Positions 34,501-43,929 of a DNA stretch of 64,000 bases are shown here, piece after piece. The notes below the pieces were generated by a model, which was not told the DNA's origin, searched no databases, and saw only the letters and a program-made list of their open reading frames with translations. The stretch is from Owenia fusiformis. Lineage: Eukaryota > Annelida > Polychaeta > Sabellida > Oweniidae. The position numbers and the translations under genes were made by a program. Position 1 is the stretch's first letter. Every line of letters begins with the position of its first letter. The stretch is from the NCBI GenBank assembly GCA_903813345.2, contig CAIIXF020000002.1, positions 14,888,467 to 14,952,466 of the forward strand, in the 5' to 3' direction.

Positions 34501-37500
34501 TTGTCATTTTGGGGGGTCATTGAGGGGGGTATCTTCAGCATGAAAATTCATAGTCTTCCACTACTTAGATTTTTCTAGATTTTTGATATGTTTTTTTACT
34601 TATCAAGACACATTGATTTCACCAGGTTTAAAAACTTTTGCAATTTTTTCCTTTATTTTTGTGTTTTTTACTGGACTAAGAGGCCAATGCCGCAAAACAT
34701 ATTTCACATAGGTTCTGGGCCGATATAAAGATGGCAGCACCAACAGAATCCAGTATTATCTTTTTCTCTCAGATGCTCAAAGAGTTGTTGACGGAGTTTT
34801 TCAATTTCAATTTACGTCAACTTAACGCTATTCCCAATGTAAAAAATAGCTAGATATAAAGGAAACATATGGAATGACATACCAAGCACATAAAATCAAT
34901 ATGTAATGTCACTGAGGGGCTGACACATCATTAAACAGCACTGTCCCACTTTGCGAAATTGGCCATGGCAGGAATCAAGTTTTAATTGATTTGGCACATG
35001 CGCAAAGCATACAATTGGTACTTGCCGATTTTTAGCGAAGCCTTTAAAAATATGCATATCATTCTAGAAATTTTCTAAAAATACGAAAAAAGCAATAGAT
35101 ACATTTTAGATGTTGATGTTTGAGAATAAACATCCAACCGAAGAGAGAAGTGAATAATTCCTACTTCCGGAAATGAAATCTGCAATGGCCATTTACGCAA
35201 AGCGCAACTTTGCTATTCTTAAGTAAATTATGCCTTTTTCAGTGAATGTTTGATCGACACTACACGCTTGATATACATATGGATATGTCTTTTATGAAAC
35301 AGTACGGCTGTTTCACAAGAACAATCGACCTTTAGGGGCCGGGCGAAATGTGGATTTTAAAAGTACCACTTCGGCTCCCATTGAGTACCTGAAGAGAATA
35401 TTTATAAATATACACAGACCTATTAGCATGCCATCTTTATTTAAAAATTATTTCTATCGACCTTAGCCTATGATGTTTCATTATATACCTCGTCATTTTG
35501 GACATACCATGATAAAAATAATGAGGAAATATTAGTGTGGCAGTGAGTAGTTTTGTCTCCTTTTGGAAAAATCTACACCCATGATGTGATGTGAAACCAT
35601 ATACAGTATTAAATTCTTTCTTGTGACTAATATGCCATTGTAATGACATCATAGAGTCAGTATAACTCACTGGTATTTGTGTTATCAGAAAAATCAATTT
35701 TTCCTAGAAATGGCGGCCATTTCTTCTCAAGGAAGATTGACTACCAGGGTTCCAACTCGATATTCTGCCATATATGGAGTTATATTGTGATTTCCAAATT
35801 CAAAATTAAACAGTCACCATTTTTCACTTCAGAATTTGAATTGCGAGTTTTGGTCTTATTTCCGAACAAAATATTTCAAAACACACAAGAAATTATCAAG
35901 ATTTTGGATAGCTGATTATGAATTGATAGCCAGTTATAATATCAAACAATAAAGACATTTAGTTGTTGTCACTGTTATAGCATGGAAATATCAGCTTATC
36001 AAATTGCTTGGAGATTAAAAATATAGAGATGGAACCCTGAGATTCAATTCCATTTCTTCTTGACCAGGGTTCTATGCCAAATCTGACAATTGGCATTTCA
36101 GTTATAGAAAAATATATTTTTTATGAAATAAGGCAGCCATTTTTAATTCAGCAGTCATTTTGAAAATTCCTCTCTTTACAATGTACATGTAATTGTATTT
36201 GAATTAGAGCTAACTTTTGATGCAGCCTTACCAAATCAGGATAGGTTTATAACATGACAAAATGTAACCACCTAGTTAATTGCTCACAATATTATGAGTT
36301 CAATCTTAAGTCAGATTTGAATTTTTGAGAACTTAAAGATGATTTTGAAAAAATAATATGGTCAATTTGAAGCAAAATGAAAAAAGACCCTTTTGACCTT
36401 GAGAATGTCATTGAAGATGAAATATTTTTTGACCTTAAGAATGTCATTGAGGTCAAATCTATAGTCAGATTTGAACTGTTGAAAACTTGTAGATGATGAA
36501 AAAATGGTCAAGTTGAAAAAATACCTTTTTGACCTTGAGAAGGTCATTGAAGGTCAAATCTCAAATTTAAAGTCAGATTTGAACTTCTGATAACTTGTAG
36601 GTGATTTTGAAAAAAATTGGAAGCAAGTTGAAAATACCTTTTTTGTCCTTGAAAAGGTCATTGAAGGTTTTTGGTTTTGACATAAAAACCCAGATACTCT
36701 ACCAGAATTTGACTTATTTGTCAGGCCTGTCAAATGGGGATGGGGAGTGCACCCCTTTCAAATTTTCTAAGAAAAACAAACTTACCTGTTTCCAGTCAGC
36801 ATTGAAGGTCAGACAACCCTCATCCAGTAGCAGATAAAGTTTCTTGAAGGAGAACCTGGGAGAATTTTTCCATACAGAATACTGATGGCAGCTGGTCCAA
36901 GAGGCCTTGCATAAACTGAAATTACACACAACATTTTAGAGATGCTGTTTGGGAATACTATGTTCATTCTGTTATCTTGTTACTGACAAAATTGCCATTT
37001 TGTGTTTTAGCACTGCACTTTAGACATGGCTGTACCAGCACAAATATCTTTGTGATAAAGCCACACCAAAACACTCTGACAACGGTAAAGTCAGATTCCG
37101 TTGTCACAAATTGCGGCCACAGGTTCATACAGATTCGCTTTTCATTAACTGAATGTTTAATAGAGCACCTAGGTTAAATTCCTTTGGAACAACAATCAAT
37201 CAAAGTGTCTTTCTATTCATTGTATAGTTAAACATGTCCTATCATCAAAATGACAAAATATGACAGAGGACATTGGAATCTGTATAAATGACAAAAGTAA
37301 ATAGGGGTCAAATGTAATTTAAAATCGGGATGACATATGTAATATTTGACAGTGGTATTTATAAAGACAATGGTAAAGTATCTAGTTCATGTTGTCATTT
37401 TCCTATGTTCCAATACAATGCATTCTGAACAGTTTACATATGGGCAGTATCCCTCATCCCTGAGATTTTCCAATGCCATTATTTATATTGATTTGTCAAA

Positions 37501-37788
37501 TTAACAACCAAGATGGTTGAAAATTACCATTAGCTTCATAAAATTATATACTGTAACTTACCCTTGCCACAATATATCAACTTGTCCTAGATCCTTCCAT
37601 ACACAACCTGCCAAACACAGATCTGTGGCATCTAATTTTGACAATACTAAAAGTGCCAGCTCCGGTGGTAACTGTGCAATGTCAGGAAATTTTTCTGTAA
37701 CGGCCATCCCATTTTTCTGTTGATTCAGTTTTACTTGGCGTTCAAATTCATTGACTTCAGAAAGAAGTCTTGGTAGATATTGACCCAT
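28366..37788 (-). CDS. FBXO8: FBXO8 orthologue (F-box and Sec7 domains), complete, five coding exons
   Basis: FBXO8 joins an SCF-type F-box to a Sec7 (ARF exchange factor) domain and in vertebrates is tied to ARF6 ubiquitination. Coding exons on the minus strand: 37562-37788, 36786-36915, 29516-29634, 29110-29294 and 28366-28562. All junctions are GT-AG and phases match; total 858 bp, 285 residues plus stop (human about 319). Residues 38-76 are the F-box (QLPPELALLVLSKLDATDLC...ILWQ). The conserved linker LCKASW and LYLLLDEGCLTFNA follows. The Sec7 domain fills about 120-285, with Glu193 in APTERG at the catalytic-Glu position and motif 2 at SLIMLSVDLCSPQVKNKMSK. It ends HLYDNIYLVGHVASPER. 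The start MGQ matches the vertebrate start and could be myristoylated. A 5'UTR acceptor lies at 37891-37892. Intron 2 (7.15 kb) is filled by a repeat element. Confidence 0.95.
28806..28961. mobile_element. 156-bp hairpin MITE in FBXO8 intron 4
   Basis: The ends CACTGGCGGATC are inverted, with CATTG duplicated at 28801-28805 and 28962-28966. A longer relative with the same ends lies at 40893-41126. Confidence 0.8.
29110..29294 (-). CDS. FBXO8: FBXO8 coding exon 4
   Basis: Acceptor ACTGTTTTACAG, donor GAG|GTTAGTG. Encodes PDVLDLLVKLQNFQ through FLPNALRKFFRDIQAPTERG and FCECNPD, the Sec7 motif 1 region. Confidence 0.93.
29516..29634 (-). CDS. FBXO8: FBXO8 coding exon 3
   Basis: Acceptor TGTTTCCTTTAG, donor ACAAG|GTAATA. 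Encodes GMDYLLKHEIVTED through KMSFLET, the start of the Sec7 domain. Confidence 0.92.
31318..33330. repeat. 2-kb minisatellite with higher-order structure
   Basis: Variants of a roughly 25-bp unit (TTAGATTCTGGAGGATGTA / TTAGACTCTGGAGGCTGTA) alternate. A longer block marked by GAAGTATTCATCTCAGACTT recurs near 31610, 31860, 32113, 32393, 32643 and 32821, about 180-280 bp apart. Confidence 0.9.
33331..34540. other. Intron 2 sequence, no gene
   Basis: AT-rich and without coding signal; lies inside the 29949-34676 element. Confidence 0.4.
34680..36240. other. Intron 2 sequence, no gene
   Basis: Contains short ATGGCGGCCATTT-type blocks and the phrase CAGGGTTC twice. No feature could be defined. 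Confidence 0.35.
36244..36670. repeat. Fragment of the AGGTCA-rich satellite family, inverted
   Basis: Starts ATAACATGACAAAATGT and holds three to four diverged units with GAAGGTCAAATCT and AAGTCAGATTTGAA. The same family occurs at 16872-19142 and 43930-48945. Confidence 0.7.
36786..36915 (-). CDS. FBXO8: FBXO8 coding exon 2
   Basis: Acceptor TGTGTAATTTCAG, donor CAG|GTAAGTTTG, 43 codons LCKASWTSCHQYSVW to FNADWKQ, linking the F-box to the Sec7 domain. Confidence 0.93.
37076..37110. repeat. 35-bp hairpin, copy 2
   Basis: TGACAACGG...CCGTTGTCA; 33 of 35 bases equal to 7936-7970. Confidence 0.7.
37562..37788 (-). CDS. FBXO8: FBXO8 coding exon 1
   Basis: Starts MGQYLPRLLSEV, holds the F-box, donor AAGG|GTAAGTTAC. 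The exon begins at about 37890 after TTGTGTTTTTCAG. Its short leader holds two upstream ATGs with small open frames, which may damp translation. Confidence 0.93.
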
Positions 37789-38293
37789 TTTTGTAATTTA
37801 TATGTTATAAGTGATAAGTTTAACAATATACATAGAAGTAAATGTATCTGCAGTGAGGGTCGTCACCTCCATCTCAATGAAAAATCATGTCTGAAAAACA
37901 CAAGATAATACCTGGGATTAACACACATGTATTTCTTGACAAAGACATACTAATATAAATTGTGTAGATGCTTTTTCTATATACTGTATGTCTTCGTTTA
38001 GAAAAATACATCAAATGAGAGTCAGTAATTTTGTAATCGGAAATCTCTTATTTGCCTAAAAATTTTACGAGGAACATAAATGTTTTAAATTCATGTTGTG
38101 GCTAATAATGATGGTATTTAGGGGTCTATTTCAGTATTTTTGAAATATGAACATCAACTTCAAATTATTTTTCTGAGCTACAAATGTAGTAACATATCAA
38201 TTGATTTTTTAAGCTTAGGGAAAAAATTGGAACATATAAGACTAAGCTTCAATAAGAACATAAAGTTTTTACTTTTACTAAAAAATCTTTATA

Positions 38294-39374
38294 CGAGGGG
38301 TGATCAATAAGTAATAGACGCTTTTTTACACAGATACACAGATTTTATGGACCAATCCCTTTGATTTTCCTATCAGTGATATATCATTCAATTATCTATC
38401 AATTCTGAAGATTTGAAGACAAAATATATAATACATGTTGATATATCCTTATTTCCACACAAGGAGGTACAGGTACCCCGGGACCGACATTTACGTCACA
38501 TATTCAGTTTTTAGCCAGTTTGGCACATTTCAATTACATTTAAACTTTTTTTATATGCAACAAGTGTTGTGTTGTTTGAAATATTTTGCTGACTGGTTAC
38601 ACATAAACAGTAAGTGATGTGATGTCAGAGTGTTGTATGGTCAGGGTTTGCAGGTCAATTTGAGGAAGCATTGTGGAAGAAGGGGTTGGTGAGAGAAGGA
38701 AACAACCCACTCCATATGGACAATTCACCTGCCCACATATCTCAAAATGTTCAGAAAACAATATCCCTGGACCTCAAAATTGAGCCCTTGGCCAATGCAC
38801 CATATTGTCCAGATCTGCCCACATGTGACTTATTTATTCCTATACTACTTATTTCTATAGAGAAGGGACGCAGGTTTATTGACATTGATGAAATAAAACA
38901 ACCCGTGCAACTGCATCTTGCTACCATGTCAGAGAATGGATTCAGCCTTGTCTCACAATCTTGAGTTATGAGGAATTGTGTACATGTAGCACTTGATGGA
39001 ACCTATGTAGAGGGCCCTGTAGAATGAATGTGGCATGAATATTGAATACCACACAGTGATGATAAAATATTCAAAATCAACCATGGCATAACAAAATGGG
39101 GTAATTCATGACCATAATGGTTTGTTTTGTTCAGCCTGCATTCAACTGCATTGCATGTTAAACAAGCTAAAATAGCTTCAGAATGTTTGATGTCATGTCG
39201 GTCCCGGGGTACCTATACATCCTTCACGGAAATAAAGATATATCAAAATATATTACATGTTTTGTTTTCAAATCTTCAGAGTTGATAGATAATTGAATGA
39301 TTGAAAATTGAAGGTATTGGTCAATAAAAAGCATCCGTGTAAAAAAGCGTCCATTACTTATTGATCACCCCTCG
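38294..39374. mobile_element. mariner transposon relic, 1,081 bp
   Basis: Inverted ends start CGAGGGGTGATCAATAAGTA, each flanked by TA. The arms extend about 190 bp and include GGTACCCCGGGACCGACAT-like inner ends. The central part still reads as the C-terminal catalytic region of a mariner transposase. Confidence 0.85.
38671..38964 (+). pseudogene. mariner transposase fragment
   Basis: 97 codons with HMDNSPAHISQNVQ (second catalytic Asp region), APYCPDLPTCDLF (third Asp region, normally YSPDLxPxD) and GRRFIDIDEI. The N-terminal HTH region and first Asp are missing, so it is inactive. Confidence 0.8.
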
Positions 39375-40091
39375 TATATCTCTGCTCTGAGGTTCAAAAT
39401 ATCCACCCACATACATATATATCTAGGGTTCTTATCCTTAAAATATGGACACACATTTAAGGTTTTGCCTTCAAACATAGGACCACTTCTTTGGATTTTT
39501 TCAGAAATCTGGATCGGGACCTTCATTCTCTGAGATTTTCCCAATAATTTGAGGAGTTTCCTTGCAAAAATTGTTACCTGGGCTGACAAACACGTCTAGT
39601 GAGATCATAAAAAGTGTCACCCACATCTAAGGAAAAAATTATTGACCCACATCTTGTGCGAAATGGCACCACCTAGTTGCTCTCAATATTATGAGTTCAA
39701 TCTAAAAGGGTGACGCATATCGTTTAGCAAATCGAACGCTCGTTTCTGGTGTTGCTCACCGTTTAGTATAAAAGGCCCGATCCCGGAATAATACTGAGGG
39801 GTTCACAACTCGAGGTTGTTGTGTCAACACTTCTTACTGTTATATAGCATTTGTATAATATTGATCGTCACATATTTATATATTGCTGGTGAAAGCTATT
39901 TCTGCAGGTTTTCTGCTGGTGACTGAGTGTGGCCATAGAATATCAATAAGACACTCTTTGTTGTTTTGAATTTGCCTTTAAATTGCCCAGCCGGGTTATT
40001 TTTATTGATGTAAACATTCACCTTCATTGTTCTTTACACGAAGTCCTAGTTCATGGAATAGTCTACTTCGCATGATACTTATTCTTTATAG

Positions 40092-40609
40092 CAGGGCTTG
40101 CATTAACGGCGTCCCGTACATGTTAAGGACTCAAAAATAATTTGGAGGACGCAAAAATTGAAAATATCTAATTAATTTAAAAACAAATAATTATGATCTC
40201 TCACCTTTATTTGAATCGTAAATAAGGCTCAACATGTTAAATATTTACAAATAATCATGATTCTCTCGAATTTTTTCGACTTTGTTTATTTTTAGATTTG
40301 AAACCATGACAAGCGACAGTTTTTCCTATTCCGAAACAAAAATTAGGTTATTCATGAAATAAAATGTATTCATTGTCGAATGAACGAACATGCATTTATT
40401 CAGTCCGTACTTAACGTTTACTTCCGTTTAAATTTCGCGGCAAGAAATCAAAAACTGAAAGGTGTTTTGGTAAAAAATGGTTTTAAAATAAAGTTATACC
40501 TCAAAACAGGCTAGAAATAGGGGACACACTTTTTTTTTCAAAGGACACACTTTTAAAAAAAAATTGCGTCCTTGGGACTCACAAATTTTCTAACCTAATG
40601 CAAGCGCTG
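40092..40609. mobile_element. MITE with 6-bp duplication
   Basis: The ends CAGGGCTTGCATTA and CAGCGCTTGCATTA are inverted; TTATAG is duplicated at 40086-40091 and 40610-40615. Confidence 0.75.
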
Positions 40610-40892
40610 TTATAGTGAAATAAAATTACTCTGATTTCCACCATTTTCCTGTCGACTATGCTGCCATCTATATGTAAGCTTATTGAGAACAGACAAAAAC
40701 TGGACGACTTCTATTTTAAATGAAAATATTCAATATCTCATCAACAAGACAATCTGTTACCATTTCAATTCATGAAATACATGACAGTTTTTAGAATATT
40801 ACTTAAATTCATTAAACACCTGCTATAATTTTTACAATAGTCCATGGTGTTCCAGATGGAATTCTTGTAGAGACTCCAGTAAGTACTTCTCT

Positions 40893-41126
40893 CACTGGCG
40901 GATCTGGGTGGGTGGGCCCAAAACAAAATTTGGGAAAAAAAGGCCTTAAAGTCCCAAAAAGGGGGTCTTTTTGGACATTACTGGGCCTTGTAAGGCCTTA
41001 TTTTTTAGTTTCAGGCCAAATTTTGAAGAAAATGGGCATCAAAATTTCGGCCCACTTTTCGGTTATCACGCGGTACAAACTTCGACCGTTAATTTGAATT
41101 TCTGTTAGTTCCCAGATCCGCCCCTG
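40893..41126. mobile_element. MITE, GGCGGATC family, copy 2
   Basis: The ends CACTGGCGGATCTGGG and CAGGGGCGGATCTGGG are inverted. Related to 28806-28961. No clear target duplication. Confidence 0.65.
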
Positions 41127-41308
41127 AATCTGTGCGCGGATTTAGTCATGAACTACCCTCTGCCTAGTATAGACTTTATTACAGGTTAGCAGCCCCGCCC
41201 AGAAGATTGGTGGCCATTGGTGCCTGAGACAGCCCAGGTAATAAATCATTCAAAATCGACCACACTAACCCTTACTCAACCAATCAGTGAAGTTGAAGGA
41301 ACATGTGC

Positions 41309-41549
41309 TACAGTCGGGGACATAAATAAATGACAGGTGGATTTGCTGAAGTGAGGATTTCCCATGTTAAAAATAAGAGAATTTACAAGAGGCCATACAT
41401 CAGTGGATGAGATTATACAAAATGTAAAATATACAAATTTTAAGGGATATATATCTAGACAATATTGGAAATTATGGGCTTTCAGACCACCATAATTAGG
41501 AAATGGTGATCGAAAATCGACCTGTCATTTATTTTTGTCCCCAACTGTA
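41309..41549. mobile_element. mariner-type MITE, copy 2
   Basis: Inverse of 4391-4631; ends CAGTCGGGGACATAAATAAA and CAGTTGGGGACAAAAATAAA with TA flanks. Confidence 0.85.
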
Positions 41550-41599
41550 AATACATGCTCATAACTAACTATGCGGTGATGTCGGACGAAATGACCACA

Positions 41600-42320
41600 T
41601 AGAAAGTCGTCCGTATTTTCGACGACGAACTCTGATTGGCTCGGTGAGCGAAGACGAACGAAAGAGCGAAGACGAACGAATGCAAAGGGTAAGTGCAAAT
41701 GCAAAGGTACATGTTGTCCCCGGATGTAGTATAAAACTTAAACTCATGAACTCCCAAAAAGCTAAACTAAGCCTGTCTGTCTAGTCTAATCAAATTAGCA
41801 TAAAGAAACTCACCGAAATTTACGTGTGCATACCTATGGTACTTCATGGATTTGTGAGGAGGATGACCGACGTGTGATCTAAGAGCCAAACATAGTTATT
41901 GATGACTAAAACCCCAGTTTGTTGTCAAAATTGACGTGGAGGTCCAATGGTTAAATTCTACTCCGAGTCATTTTGTAAGAGGCTTTTTGATTGGTCTCAT
42001 TTATTAACTTCTTTTAATTATTTTAATCTAGTCACTTGTATTACAGAAATATTGTCAATTCAACTTTATGCATCGTTTATTAAAATTAATTATTATTACT
42101 GATAATTCATATTTAATTTTTAATAAGATGCTTTTTTAAAATAAAGTTTATTCACCGCACCTAATTGGTCATGAACCAATCAAATCATTTGTTCCAAATC
42201 TGCAAATATAAACAGCGGGAGAGGAGAACTTTCCAAGTTTCGCATGTCAATATTCTGATTTCAGGTATATCTCCTATTATTCAGCATGTCATGTAAACTA
42301 TTTATTTTACTATAAAGTCT
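41600..42320. promoter_or_regulatory. Candidate bidirectional FBXO8/CEP44 promoter region
   Basis: CpG-richer than its surroundings at 41575-41690, with CCAAT-type boxes (GATTGG at 41634 and 41990, CCAATCAAA near 42176) and a TATA-like AATATAAAC near 42206. A minus-strand donor TTTCG|GTGAGTTT near 41808 and a plus-strand donor CTTAG|GTAAGATT near 42312 face away from each other, as expected for divergent first exons. This is inference only. Confidence 0.3.
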
Positions 42321-42728
42321 TAGGTAAGATTCCTACGGAAGAGTCAGTTTTAGTACTGTTTGCTTTATCACATCTTGAAGTCAATGGGGTTACTCCACAG
42401 TGAGCATGAACCATCAATCTTCATTATTCAGCATTATATTATGTTAGAATATTAGCCTAGATAGATGGTGCTGACTATGGGTTACACTAACAGCACAGAC
42501 CTGACAGTGACAGGTCTATACTTTTGGCTTTAGAGACGGAAGAACTTTTTTCCTGAAGCACTCGTTGGCAGGTGTGACATGTGTCGGCAATCATCAGGGG
42601 GTGCGATTTTGGGCAGTTGCCAGTTACTGTACATCACTGCTGAGACTAACTACAGTAAGGTGTTGTCTTGATGTGCCATATCGTACATCGATGCATCGGC
42701 AATTTTCAGCAGTAAACATCGATGCATT

Positions 42729-42776
42729 ATCTGAGGTGAACCCTGTACCCCCCATTTACTATTATACAGGGTTCAC
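42729..42776. repeat. Hairpin
   Basis: ATCTGAGGTGAACCCTGTA pairs with TACAGGGTTCACCCCAGAT across about 15 bp. Confidence 0.75.
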
Positions 42777-42806
42777 CCCAGATAATTTAAAAAAATTGAC
42801 ATTGTA

Positions 42807-43451
42807 CAGGGTGTCCCGAAAGTATGGGCCCCCCCTCCTAGGTGGACACATACCAGTGCCGTGATAGTATGTGTCATATATCATTTTAAAGCTTATCCAA
42901 AGTTACATTGATTCGCCAAGTATCATGGTTCAACTCTCAAATATTAAAAAATTACAGGCATTTAAAAATTTTGTGTTTGGTCAAAATTAAGTTCAATTTT
43001 ACACCAAATCACTAGTCAATGTGTCCTCCTGGGCCATCTTTACAGCAGCAATGTTTTTCGGGTTGGAAAGATATTGAGTTGGAAAAAGAGAACGGTGAGG
43101 GTAGAAACTCTAAAGAAACTCTTCTAAAGTCCCTGAACAGGTTTTAAGAGGGTTATAAAATTCCAAACCCCCTTTTGAAGGGCTTTAAAGGTCATATCTG
43201 AAAATAATTACTTCTGTTAACATGGCCAAAGGGGGACACATTGACTAGTAATGTGGTGTAAAATTGAACTTTATTTTGACAAAACACTAACTTTTAAAAT
43301 GGCTGTAACTTTTTCCCATTTGGGAGTTAAACCATGATACACAGCAAATCAATGTGACTTTGGATAAGCTTTAAAATGATATATGACACTTACTATGAGG
43401 ACACTGGAATATGTCTGCCTAGGGGGGGCCCCATACTTTCGGGACACCCTG
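42807..43451. mobile_element. Palindromic mariner-type MITE, 645 bp
   Basis: CAGGGTGTCCCGAAAGTATG at both ends in inverse orientation with TA flanks. The two halves are inverse copies along most of their length (for example AATCACTAGTCAATGTGTCC on the left). Confidence 0.85.
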
Positions 43452-43929
43452 TATATAATCTTTCAGCAAATTTTACAAAAATTGTTTTTTTTTGTATGGG
43501 TGGGGTATGCGATCGCACCCTGGCTACTTCGGTCAATGTGTGTTTCGACTTTTTGAACACCAGGGTGCCATATTCCAAATAAAATGTTATTTGTAGGGGA
43601 ATGTTCAGTCTCATTATTGCCATAATTATGATGAATTCCATTTTATATTAAATTATCAACATGTATGCAGATAATCATGTTCTTATTTTTGGGTTATTTC
43701 TTAAAATCATCCATGAAAAGCACAAAAGAGTTCCTTGGAATGTGTATGTGTATTCTGAAAACTTAGGTCAATGCTTATGGAAGTTGAAAGTCCATGTTAA
43801 TACCTATGTGCCGCCCCTTGGCCATTTTGAAAAATGGCTGCCATTTTTGCTATATACTTTGTTTGTAAAAATGCCAGCCATGGCTGTTCGATGGGAATTG
43901 CTACGCTTTGGCGTTGCCGTTGTCTAGTT

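Larger units (their letters stand above)
29949..34676. mobile_element. About 4.7-kb inverted-end element inside FBXO8 intron 2
   Basis: GTCCAGTAAAA at 29949 is inverted at the right end, TTTTTTACTGGAC ending at 34676. Similarity extends about 170 bp inward on both sides (GGAAAAAATTGCAAAAGT, ATCTAGAAAAATCTA). TA (29947-29948, 34677-34678) or a 3-bp AGA could be the duplication. The interior holds the 2-kb minisatellite and no transposase. Confidence 0.6.

Noticed and set aside
36601-36837. 78-codon plus-strand frame over FBXO8 exon 2
   Set aside because: Antisense shadow of the exon and adjoining satellite fragment.
39760-39800. TATAAAAGG as the CEP44 promoter
   Set aside because: A good TATA match, but no downstream donor or exon could be tied to it and it borders repeat fragments; kept only as an alternative in the promoter note.
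40912-41097. 61-codon frame MGPKQNLGKKGLK
   Set aside because: Lies wholly inside the GGCGGATC MITE; a similar stretch is read in its relative at 28.8-28.96 kb.
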